Part shown: positions 6,715-12,955 of the stretch, one piece after another
Numbering within the stretch: position 1 is the stretch's first letter
How the letters are laid out: each line of letters begins with the position of its first letter
The notes under the pieces: model-generated
Told to the model about the DNA's origin: nothing
The model's database searches: none
Seen by the model: only the letters and a program-made list of their open reading frames with translations
Position numbers and translations under genes: made by a program
Origin: CAYQDR01 sp964416315
Lineage (GTDB): Bacteria > Methylomirabilota > Methylomirabilia > Rokubacteriales > DASRDR01
Direction of reading: 5' to 3'
Assembly: GCA_964416315.1 (NCBI GenBank)
Contig: CAYQDR010000100.1
Span: 1 to 18,057 of the forward strand
Length of the DNA: 18,057 bases

Positions 6715-8388
6715 TCACTTGAGTCGCTTGTAGCGGAGCCGGTGGGGCCGCTCGGCGTCGGCGCCCAGGCGCTTCCGCCGGTCCGCCTCGTAGTCCTGGT
6801 AGTTCCCCTCGAACCAGACCACCCGCCCCTCGTCCTCGAAGGCGAGGATGTGGGTCGCGATCCGGTCGAGGAACCAGCGGTCGTGGCTGATGACGACGAC
6901 GCACCCCGCGAAGCCGAGGAGCGCGTCCTCCAGGGCGCGCAGCGTGTCCACGTCCAAATCGTTCGTCGGCTCGTCGAGGAGGAGGAGGTTCCCGCCGCGC
7001 TTGAGGAGCTTCGCCAGGTGGACGCGGTTCCGCTCGCCGCCCGAGAGCTCCCCCACCCGCTTCTGCTGATCGGCGCCCTTGAAGTTGAACGAGGCGACGT
7101 AGGCCCGCGAGGGGACCTGCCGCCGCCCGAGCTGGAGCTGGTCGGCGCCGCCCGAGATCTCCTCCCAGACGGTCCTCGACCCATCCAGGGCGTCGCGGGT
7201 CTGGTCCACGTACGCGGGCGCGACGGTCTCGCCGAGGCGGAGCGTCCCCACCTCGGGCTTCTCGAGGCCCACGATCATCCGGAAGAGCGTCGTCTTGCCG
7301 GCGCCGTTCGGGCCGATGACGCCGACGATCCCCCCGCGCGGCAGCGTGAACGAGAAATCGTCGATCAGGAGGCGATCGCCGTACCCCTTGCGGACGTGCT
7401 CCGCGGCGACGACCACGTCGCCGAGGCGGGGCCCCGGCGGGATCGTGATCTCGACGTCGTCCGGCCGGCGCTCGGCTTCGGCCTGGAGCAGCGTCTCGTA
7501 GGCCTGGATCCGCGCCTTCGACTTCGCCTGGCGGGCCCGCGGCGCCATCCGGACCCACTCGAGCTCGCGTTCGAGCGTCCGCTGCCGCGCGGACTCCGCC
7601 TTCTCCTCGACCGCGAGCCGGGCCTTCTTCTGCTCGAGCCAGGAAGAGTAGTTCCCCTGCCACGGGATCCCGTAGCCGCGGTCGAGCTCGAGGATCCAGC
7701 CCGCGACGTTGTCGAGGAAGTACCGGTCGTGGGTGACCGCGATGACGGTCCCGGGGTACTCCTGGAGGTAACGCTCGAGCCAGGCGACGGACTCGGCGTC
7801 GAGGTGGTTCGTCGGCTCGTCGAGGAGCAGCATGTCCGGCCGCTCGAGGAGGAGCCGGCAGAGGGCGACCCGCCGGGCCTCGCCGCCCGAGAGCGTCCCG
7901 GTTGCCTGGTCGCCGGGCGGGACGCGGAGGGCGTCCATCGCGATCTCGATCGTGCGGTCGAGGTCCCAGCCCCCGCAGGCCTCGATCGCGTCCTGGAGCC
8001 GGGCCTGCTCCGCGAGGCACCGCTCCATCTCGGCATCGGCCAGCGGCTCGCCGAGCCGGGCGCTCACGCGCTCGAACTCGTCGAGGAGGGCGCGGGTCGC
8101 CCGGACGCCGTCCTCGATGTTCCCGCGGACGTCCTTCGACGGGTCGAGGCGTGGCTCCTGGGGCAGGAAGCCGATCCGGATCCCCTCGGCCGGGCGCGCC
8201 TCGCCGAGGAAGTCCGGGTCCACGCCCGCCATGATCCGCAGCAGCGTGGACTTGCCCGCGCCGTTGGCCCCGAGGACGCCGATCTTCGCCCCGGGGAAGA
8301 AGGCGAGCGAGATCCCGCGGAGGATCTCGCGCTTGGGCGGGACGACCTTCCCGAGGTCGCGCGTCGTGAAGATGTACGGGGGGGCCAC
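6715..8388 (-). CDS. ettA: Energy-dependent translational throttle protein EttA (ABC-F)
   Basis: 557-residue ABC-F ATPase, close to the 555 residues of E. coli EttA. It binds the ribosomal E site and gates the first elongation step according to ATP/ADP. Two ATPase domains are complete: Walker A GANGAGKST (40-48), signature LSGGE (166-170) and Walker B with DEPTNHLD (190-197); then GPNGAGKTT (359-367), LSGGE (448-452) and DEPTNDLD (472-479). The EttA arm insertion lies at about 90-140. The linker WVRMAPRARQAKSKAR (278-293) is the P-site tRNA interaction motif. The start is GTG (8386-8388). The sequence from there, DLGKVVPPKREIL, lines up with the known EttA N-terminus, and an in-frame stop lies three codons upstream. 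No Shine-Dalgarno is evident. Confidence 0.97.
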   Translation of the reverse strand: MAPPYIFTTRDLGKVVPPKREILRGISLAFFPGAKIGVLGANGAGKSTLLRIMAGVDPDFLGEARPAEGIRIGFLPQEPRLDPSKDVRGNIEDGVRATRALLDEFERVSARLGEPLADAEMERCLAEQARLQDAIEACGGWDLDRTIEIAMDALRVPPGDQATGTLSGGEARRVALCRLLLERPDMLLLDEPTNHLDAESVAWLERYLQEYPGTVIAVTHDRYFLDNVAGWILELDRGYGIPWQGNYSSWLEQKKARLAVEEKAESARQRTLERELEWVRMAPRARQAKSKARIQAYETLLQAEAERRPDDVEITIPPGPRLGDVVVAAEHVRKGYGDRLLIDDFSFTLPRGGIVGVIGPNGAGKTTLFRMIVGLEKPEVGTLRLGETVAPAYVDQTRDALDGSRTVWEEISGGADQLQLGRRQVPSRAYVASFNFKGADQQKRVGELSGGERNRVHLAKLLKRGGNLLLLDEPTNDLDVDTLRALEDALLGFAGCVVVISHDRWFLDRIATHILAFEDEGRVVWFEGNYQDYEADRRKRLGADAERPHRLRYKRLK

Positions 8389-8586
8389 GGAGCGTCATGA
8401 TACACGAGCCCGGCCCCTGCGGGCACGCCCGATGCCATCTCGGGTGGCGCGAGACGGCACATTGCCGGCTCTGGACGGATGGAGTATCGTTGCACCGGCC
8501 GAAGGGGAACACATTCATGGTGACCCTTCAGTTGCAAACCCCGGTCTCGCTATCCACTACTAGGCGTCGCGGACGTTCGAGGCCTT

Positions 8587-8712
8587 GTGGTTCGCGAGGC
8601 CATCCAAACCGGTCCACCGAAGCCTCGGCTCCTCGACCGTGTCCACCAAGGCCTGGATCCGCCGATACGTCATCGGCCATGGCAGGCGCCAGCCCACGGA
8701 CATGGTCTCGGG
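8587..8712 (+). pseudogene. Remnant of a tyrosine recombinase (integron-integrase-like N-terminus)
   Basis: Two frames hold pieces of one recognisable sequence. Frame 1 (8611-8649) reads GPPKPRLLDRVHQ, like the start of IntI/XerC-type integrases (PP-x-x-x-K/R-L/V-L-D-x-V/L-R). Frame 2 (8648-8704) reads KAWIRRYVIGHGRRQPTDM, like the SAM-like core-binding segment (WI/VRRFI-x-FHG-x-RHP). The 15 or so residues that normally lie between (about RHYSxRTExAY) are missing, so there is a deletion plus frameshift. Everything after the Met at 8702 is absent, including the catalytic R-H-R-Y domain. The relic ends 8 bases before the cassette boundary at 8712/8713. The region 8389-8586 between this and ettA holds no gene or clear signal that I can see. 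Confidence 0.6.
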
Positions 8713-9187
8713 TTAGAGGGTTCCATGGAGGAATCGCCATGGCTCAACAGGAATCGGTTTCCGTCGAGACATTGAAAGCAATCGCCGATGCGTTCAATGC
8801 CCGCGATCTGGACGCGATAATGGAGTTCTTTGCCGATGATTGCTCGCTGGACATGCCCCGGGGGCCGGACCCATGGGGTCGGCGCTTTACGGGCAAAGCG
8901 GCCGTGCGAGAGGGATTAGCGACGCGCTTCAAGGGTCTCCCAGACGTCCACTACAGTGATGACCGGCACTGGGTCAGCGGCAATATGGGCGTGTCGGAGT
9001 GGTTGCTGACCGGCACGACACCCGACGGAGTCCGAGTTCAAGTACGTGGATGCGATCACTGGGAGTTCCGGGACGGGAAGGTAATCAGGAAGGACTCATA
9101 TTGGAAGATCGTTGAGAAGCCCGTATGAGATGACCGCTCTAACCCTGGGTGGAGTCGACGCGCTATCGCGCGCGGCTCACCCTGGCG
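8713..9187 (+). mobile_element. Complete integron gene cassette (475 bp) carrying the SnoaL-like gene
   Basis: The boundaries are two core sites cut after G: GTTAGAG (8712-8718) upstream and GTTAGGC (9187-9193) downstream. In a circular cassette the last G (9187) would join TTAGAG (8713-8718), making GTTAGAG. This is the exact reverse complement of the R'' box CTCTAAC (9137-9143). Such matching between the cassette's first bases and its own R'' box is the hallmark of integron cassettes. The unit has a single gene, a short leader with its own ribosome-binding site, and an attC close to the stop codon. Its codons are visibly less GC-rich than the neighbours. Confidence 0.85.
8739..9128 (+). CDS. 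SnoaL-like (NTF2 superfamily) protein, cassette-encoded
   Basis: 129 residues, a single NTF2-like alpha+beta barrel. VETLKAIADAFNARDLDAIM (9-28) is the first helix pair. EFFADDCSLDMPRGPD, RRFTGKAAVREGLATRF, WVSGNMGVSEWLLTGT and VRGCDHWEFRDGKVIRKDSYWKI are the usual strands and turns of the SnoaL/ketosteroid-isomerase-like fold. Members are small hydrolases, isomerases or ligand binders; the catalytic role here is unknown. The start is the ATG at 8739 with GGAGG (8727-8731) at 7 bases. The frame is open further upstream, but that would cross the cassette boundary and the integrase relic. It is the only gene in its cassette. Confidence 0.88.
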   Translation: MAQQESVSVETLKAIADAFNARDLDAIMEFFADDCSLDMPRGPDPWGRRFTGKAAVREGLATRFKGLPDVHYSDDRHWVSGNMGVSEWLLTGTTPDGVRVQVRGCDHWEFRDGKVIRKDSYWKIVEKPV

Positions 9188-9193
9188 TTAGGC
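9137..9193 (+). other. attC recombination site (59-base element)
   Basis: 57 bases starting 8 bases after the SnoaL stop. R'' is CTCTAAC (9137-9143) and R' is GTTAGGC (9187-9193), a full match to the GTTRRRY core. Between them the strand folds: CC, a T-T mismatch and GGGTG (9144-9151) pair with CACCC and GG; AG-T-CG (9153-9157) pairs with CG-G-CT; CGCGC (9159-9163) pairs with GCGCG around the loop TATC (9164-9167). G9152 and A9158 have no partner on the other side. These are the extrahelical bases that integrases use to choose the strand. The imperfect hairpin with unpaired bases and consensus end boxes is diagnostic. Confidence 0.88.
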
Positions 9194-9221
9194 CTCGCAG
9201 GAGAGTCGTCAGAGGTACACC

Positions 9222-9584
9222 TTGATCTGTCCGGAATGCGGAACGGAGTTTCGAGAGGGAATCACCGTGTGCTCGGATTGCGGTATCCCTCTCGCCGATG
9301 AACCTCCGGCAGAGCGTGACGAGCCGGAGTGGACGGGACTCGTCACTGTCCTGGAGACTTCCGACTTCTCGCTCCTCCTGGTCGCCAAATCGGTCCTCGA
9401 GTCCGCAGGAATACCGTACTTCGCGAAGGGCGAAGGCGTTCAGGATCTGTTTGGCGCGGGACGAATCGGGTCGGGGTTCAATCCCCTTGTGGGTCCGGTG
9501 CAGCTTCAGGTGCCTGAAGAGCGCGCGCAGGAAGCGGCAGTCCTACTCGAGAACCTCCCACCGCCGGAGCCCAGCGAGGCCTGA
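9222..9584 (+). CDS. Zinc-ribbon plus DUF2007 (putative signal-transducing) protein
   Basis: 120 residues. The N-terminus is a four-cysteine zinc ribbon, C3-x2-C6 and C17-x2-C20 (ICPECGTEF, VCSDCGIPL). After an acidic Pro/Glu linker comes a DUF2007-type domain (about 40-110): VTVLETSDFSLLLVAKSVLE, SAGIPYFAKGEG and VQLQVPEERAQEAAVLLE. This family often sits behind a zinc ribbon; its partner is unknown. The start is TTG (9222) with AGAGG (9211-9215) at 6 bases; an internal start would lose the first cysteine pair. It begins 34 bases after the attC cut site and so occupies the next cassette position. GCCTGAC overlaps its stop and resembles an R'' box with one change, but no R' core follows. Confidence 0.85.
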   Translation: MICPECGTEFREGITVCSDCGIPLADEPPAERDEPEWTGLVTVLETSDFSLLLVAKSVLESAGIPYFAKGEGVQDLFGAGRIGSGFNPLVGPVQLQVPEERAQEAAVLLENLPPPEPSEA

Positions 9585-9655
9585 CCCCGCTTGCCGCGGA
9601 TGCCGCACCACGGAAGCCGGTAGAGCCCTGCGCGATATCACCGGCGCCTGCGGCC

Positions 9656-11602
9656 TCAGACGGCCCGAGCCTCTTCCACCGCCACCCCCCTTCGGCCCTT
9701 GACAAGCCAGTACCCGACGAGCGCCGCGATCGGCACCATGGCGAGCGCGGCCAGCTCCGTGCTCGGGTGGAACACGACCACGAGCGAAAAGCCTGCCAGG
9801 GCGATCCGCGCGGCCAGGTCCCGCACACGTCTTTCGCTGAAGTTCGCCTGAAGGCTGAACGCGATGCCGACCGTTCCGGCCAGGATGAGGCCGAACGCGC
9901 CGAGCTGGGCCACCCCCGGCTCGACCACGAGCTGGGGCCGCGCGAAGACCGCGCCCATCAGCACGAACAGGCCGATGCAGAGACCGAGCGCCCGGAAGAG
10001 CGTCCCCATGAAGGAGGCGTCGGCGATCCTGGCGGCCACCGCGGCCACAACGGACGTGGGCGGCGTGAGCTCGCCCCAGACGGCGAGGAAGAAGGCGAAG
10101 AAGTGGACGACCCAAGGATCGACTCCGGCTTTGATCATGGGCGGGGCGATCACGAGCGCGGTGATGACGTACGTCGGCGCCGGAGGCAGCCCGGTTCCGA
10201 CGATGGCGCCGAAGACGAAGGCGACGAGGATCATCGCCACGAGGTTGACGCCGGCCGCCTCCATCATGATGAACCCGACCTTCGTCGGAATCCCCGTGAT
10301 GACGAACGCGCCCGTCATGACCGACAGGGTGGCCAGCAGCAGGGTCAGCTCGGTGGTCATGGCCGCGAAGCTGTCGACCAGGTCACGGAACGGAGCCGCC
10401 AGCTGGCGGAGGTTCCAGGACCGGTGGGTCCGGTACGTCGTGACGATGAAGATCACGGAGAGCGGGATCGCGATCCAGCCGAACACTCGCAGGGCGGCGA
10501 GCATCGCCGGCAGCCCGGTGACCGCCATGAGGACGACCAGCCCCGCGACGACGACCAGGTAGGCGACGAGGTTGATCCCGTCGGAAAGGCTTATCCGCTC
10601 GGCGAGCGAGACCGCGCCCATGCGGGCCCGGTAACGCACCGCGAGCAGGTAGACGCTGACGGCGACCCCGGCATAGTAGATCAGCGCCGGCGCGTACCCC
10701 CGGGCGACGACGTCAAAATAGCTCCGGCCGAGGAAGTCGGCCATCAGGAAGGCGGAGATCCCCATGACCGGCGGCATGAGCTGGCCCCCCAGCGAGGAAG
10801 CCGTCTCGATGGCGGCGGCGTTCACCCGGGGAAGCCCGCTGGCGATCATGGCGGGGATGGTGGCCGAACCGGTGGTGGCGGCGTTGGCTGCGCCGCTGCC
10901 GCTCACGGCCGCCACGCCGAACGATCCGAGTACCGCCGCCTGCGGCAGCGCGTGAGGCGACCGCGCGGCGATCCGGGAGGCGGCCCTGAGGATGGAGTCC
11001 ACGCACCCGAAGGCGCGCAGGGCGCTCAGGACGAGCATGAACGAGCCGATCAGCGTCAGGGCGAGCTGCGGCAGGCGCGAGAATACCCCGGTCGCCATCT
11101 CGACGCTCATGGCGCTCAGCACGCGCGTCCAGCTGAGGCCCGGGTGCCCGAACAGGCCGGGCACGAGCCAACCGTACACCGTGTAGAGGATCAGGAGCAC
11201 GTTGAGGATAAAGAGCGGCATGTACTTCTTCCGGGCGTACTCCATCACGAGCCCGACCATGAGAGTGCCGATGAGCAGATCGGTCTTGCTGTAGATTCCC
11301 GCCCGTACCGTGCCGATGGCCTCGAACTCGAGGTTCATGTAGGCCGCGACGACGAGGCACGCGGCGACGTAGACGCCCGCGATGACGTGGTTGGTGACGG
11401 ACCCCAGCTTCGGGTAAAGGGCGTTGTTCCGCAACGAGTCGAGCGTGAACAGGATGAAGGTGACCGGCACCAGCGTCATCGCGAGCAGCGTGGGGCCTCC
11501 CAGGCCGGTCAGATAGTACCGGACGAGGTAGATGAAGAAGAAAACGGCGACGACGAGATAGAGGATCTCCGCGGTCCGGCGCGGCTCCGGCGGGGTGCCC
11601 AT
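9656..11602 (-). CDS. TRAP transporter fused permease (DctQM type), TAXI family
   Basis: 648-residue inner-membrane protein, the fused 4-TM plus 12-TM permease typical of TAXI-type TRAP systems. The N-terminal small-subunit part spans about 10-145. The large-subunit signatures are SGSGAANAATTGSATIPAMI (234-253), ETASSLGGQLMPPVMGISAF (266-285), VGTGLPPAPTYVI (468-480) and WGELTPPTSV (509-518). It would import an organic anion using a Na+ or H+ gradient, with the substrate delivered by the binding protein encoded just upstream. The ATG start lies 87 bases after the binding-protein stop, and no other gene intervenes. The C-terminus ends in more hydrophobic segments and the charged tail KGRRGVAVEEARAV. 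Family and coupling are secure; the substrate is unknown. Confidence 0.93.
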   Translation of the reverse strand: MGTPPEPRRTAEILYLVVAVFFFIYLVRYYLTGLGGPTLLAMTLVPVTFILFTLDSLRNNALYPKLGSVTNHVIAGVYVAACLVVAAYMNLEFEAIGTVRAGIYSKTDLLIGTLMVGLVMEYARKKYMPLFILNVLLILYTVYGWLVPGLFGHPGLSWTRVLSAMSVEMATGVFSRLPQLALTLIGSFMLVLSALRAFGCVDSILRAASRIAARSPHALPQAAVLGSFGVAAVSGSGAANAATTGSATIPAMIASGLPRVNAAAIETASSLGGQLMPPVMGISAFLMADFLGRSYFDVVARGYAPALIYYAGVAVSVYLLAVRYRARMGAVSLAERISLSDGINLVAYLVVVAGLVVLMAVTGLPAMLAALRVFGWIAIPLSVIFIVTTYRTHRSWNLRQLAAPFRDLVDSFAAMTTELTLLLATLSVMTGAFVITGIPTKVGFIMMEAAGVNLVAMILVAFVFGAIVGTGLPPAPTYVITALVIAPPMIKAGVDPWVVHFFAFFLAVWGELTPPTSVVAAVAARIADASFMGTLFRALGLCIGLFVLMGAVFARPQLVVEPGVAQLGAFGLILAGTVGIAFSLQANFSERRVRDLAARIALAGFSLVVVFHPSTELAALAMVPIAALVGYWLVKGRRGVAVEEARAV

Positions 11603-11646
11603 CCGGTCGCTATCCGGATCCTGCGGAGGCGGCCGCGCCCGCCCGA

Positions 11647-11660
11647 CCCGCCCGGGCGGG
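11647..11660. repeat. GC palindrome between TRAP binding-protein and permease genes
   Basis: CCCGCCC joined directly to GGGCGGG, a perfect 14-base palindrome inside a run of almost pure G and C. It lies between the two genes of the transporter operon. A hairpin here could slow RNA decay or partly terminate, giving more binding protein than permease. There is no T-run. Confidence 0.35.
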
Positions 11661-11689
11661 CGGCGGGGGGTGCGCGGCGCGTCCCGGCG

Positions 11690-12715
11690 CTACCTGCCCC
11701 TGGCGACCCGGCCGTCCCACTTGGGGTCCCAGACGCCGCGCTCCCGCATGTACCGCGCCAGGCCCGGGTGGACGGGGACCAGGTCGATCGACGACTCGAC
11801 CCCTTTGCGCTGCATGCCCGGCATGTCCTTCCGGACCTGCTCGAAGTCGGAGGAGGACTTGGCCAGCTCGGCGGCGTGCTTCTCGATGACCGTCAGCATC
11901 TTGTAGGCGTCTTCGTCGGGCACCTCCAGCCCCACGTGGAAGCCGTAGTAGAAGGGGAGATAGAGGACCTTGTCCACGTGGACGTTCCGCTTGAACACCT
12001 CGGGCCGCACCTCGACGGTCCGGAACCCCGCCTTCCGGAGCTGGTCGAACTCCTCCGGGGTGGGGTTGAGGATCGCCCAGTCCGTGGCCAGGGACGCCTC
12101 GATGATCCACGGGGCCGTGCCCGCCTCGGCGTTGGTGTAGGTGATGAACGCCTTGATGTCGCCCTTTTCGAGCAGCGATCCCGCGGTCGCCAGGTCCACG
12201 TTCACGTACCGGTGCTTGACGCCCAGCACGCCGAAGGCCCGCTCCAGGTGGGCCCGGACGTCCCAGGGGAGGGGGCCGGTGAAGACCGGCTCGCCGGAGA
12301 GATCGCGCCACTTCCGGTACTTGTCGCGGTCGCGGGCGTGGATCGCGACCCCGACCTCCACGGTGTAGAGCCAGAAGGACTGGACGAGTTGCCGCTTCAT
12401 CTGGGCCTTGAAGCCCTTGAACCGGTTGATGTCGTTCGCCAGCTCGTAGAACCCGATGTCGGCCCCGTAGTACGCGTCCAGATCCCCGGTGGCGTACCCC
12501 TTCATGGTGAGGATCGCCCCAGGCAGCGGCAGGACCGCGACCCGGTAGCTCGGCATCTCGCGGTTCAGGACCGCGGCCAGGACGGTCAGAGCCCTGTGCC
12601 CGGTTGAGCCGACGGCGGCGGTCCCCCACTTGATGTCTCGGGCCTGAGACCAGGCATCGGGGGGTGCGGAGAGGAGGAAGCCGGCCACGATCAAGAGCGG
12701 CAGGATCCGTTTCAT
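11690..12715 (-). CDS. TAXI family TRAP transporter solute-binding protein
   Basis: 341 residues, periplasmic. The signal peptide is MKRILPLLIVAGFLLSAPPD followed by AWSQA, probably cut near residue 25. The mature protein begins RDIKWGTAAVGSTGH, the usual TAXI opening with the G-S/T-G-x segment of the ligand pocket. Later parts are GDLDAYYGADIGFYELAND, a WRDLSGEPVFTGP strand, a mid-protein segment KGDIKAFITYTNAEAGTAPW, and a C-terminal DLVPVHPGLARYMRERGVW. It should capture a small organic acid and pass it to the fused permease downstream. The start is the ATG at 12715 with AGGAGGG (12722-12728, minus strand) at a good distance. It is the first gene of its operon. Confidence 0.9.
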   Translation of the reverse strand: MKRILPLLIVAGFLLSAPPDAWSQARDIKWGTAAVGSTGHRALTVLAAVLNREMPSYRVAVLPLPGAILTMKGYATGDLDAYYGADIGFYELANDINRFKGFKAQMKRQLVQSFWLYTVEVGVAIHARDRDKYRKWRDLSGEPVFTGPLPWDVRAHLERAFGVLGVKHRYVNVDLATAGSLLEKGDIKAFITYTNAEAGTAPWIIEASLATDWAILNPTPEEFDQLRKAGFRTVEVRPEVFKRNVHVDKVLYLPFYYGFHVGLEVPDEDAYKMLTVIEKHAAELAKSSSDFEQVRKDMPGMQRKGVESSIDLVPVHPGLARYMRERGVWDPKWDGRVARGR

Positions 12716-12798
12716 CCCTGAGCCCTCCTTTGTTCGATCACCCTGAGGCTGGCGGGCTCCCACCTCGGACCGGGGCGGCGTGAGGCGGGGCAGAAGCC

Positions 12799-12851
12799 GC
12801 TGACGACGGACGTCGCCAGAAGTATATCCCTGAAGTGGCTGCGACGTCAGC
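12799..12851 (-). promoter_or_regulatory. Candidate promoter and inverted-repeat operator for the TRAP operon
   Basis: On the minus strand, CTGACG (12850-12845) and TATACT (12826-12821) are spaced 18 bases apart and look like -35 and -10 boxes. Two inverted repeats frame them: GCTGACG (12799-12805) with CGTCAGC (12845-12851), and GACGTCGC (12809-12816) with GCGACGTC (12841-12848). The right arms overlap the -35 box. A regulator bound here could control the transporter. The leader would be roughly 100 bases. No regulator gene is adjacent. The rest of the 240-base divergent gap shows only the plus-strand -10 described separately. Confidence 0.4.
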
Positions 12852-12935
12852 CCTGATCGGCAATTCCGGTCGCGATGTGCTCCTCGGGCGCTTGCGGGTG
12901 GCGCGGCGACCGGGCACCCACCTTCGGTCTGGTGG

Positions 12936-12941
12936 TATAAA
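12936..12941 (+). promoter_or_regulatory. Candidate -10 box for the RND operon
   Basis: TATAAA stands out in GC-rich surroundings 14 bases before the second possible ATG (12956) of the adaptor gene. No good -35 box lies 16-18 bases upstream, so an activator may be needed. If used, transcription would start at about 12948. That would leave out the ATG at 12944 and give a very short or absent leader for the ATG at 12956. Confidence 0.35.
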
Positions 12942-12955
12942 GGATGAGATTCGCC

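Noticed and set aside
5887..8400. Long plus-strand open frame (837 codons) opposite ettA and the cyclase gene
   Set aside because: It is a GC-driven shadow: the translation is Arg/Ala/Pro/Asp-rich without domains, and the minus strand encodes two clear full-length proteins.
8397..8738. N-terminal extension of the SnoaL-like protein to a start such as 8518
   Set aside because: The extension would cross the cassette boundary and the integrase relic, reads as Arg/Pro/Ser-rich sequence, and ignores the good GGAGG before the ATG at 8739.
9767..12607. Plus-strand open frame of 946 codons opposite the TRAP genes
   Set aside because: Low-complexity charged translation with no family features. The opposite strand holds a signal peptide, TRAP motifs and good start sites.
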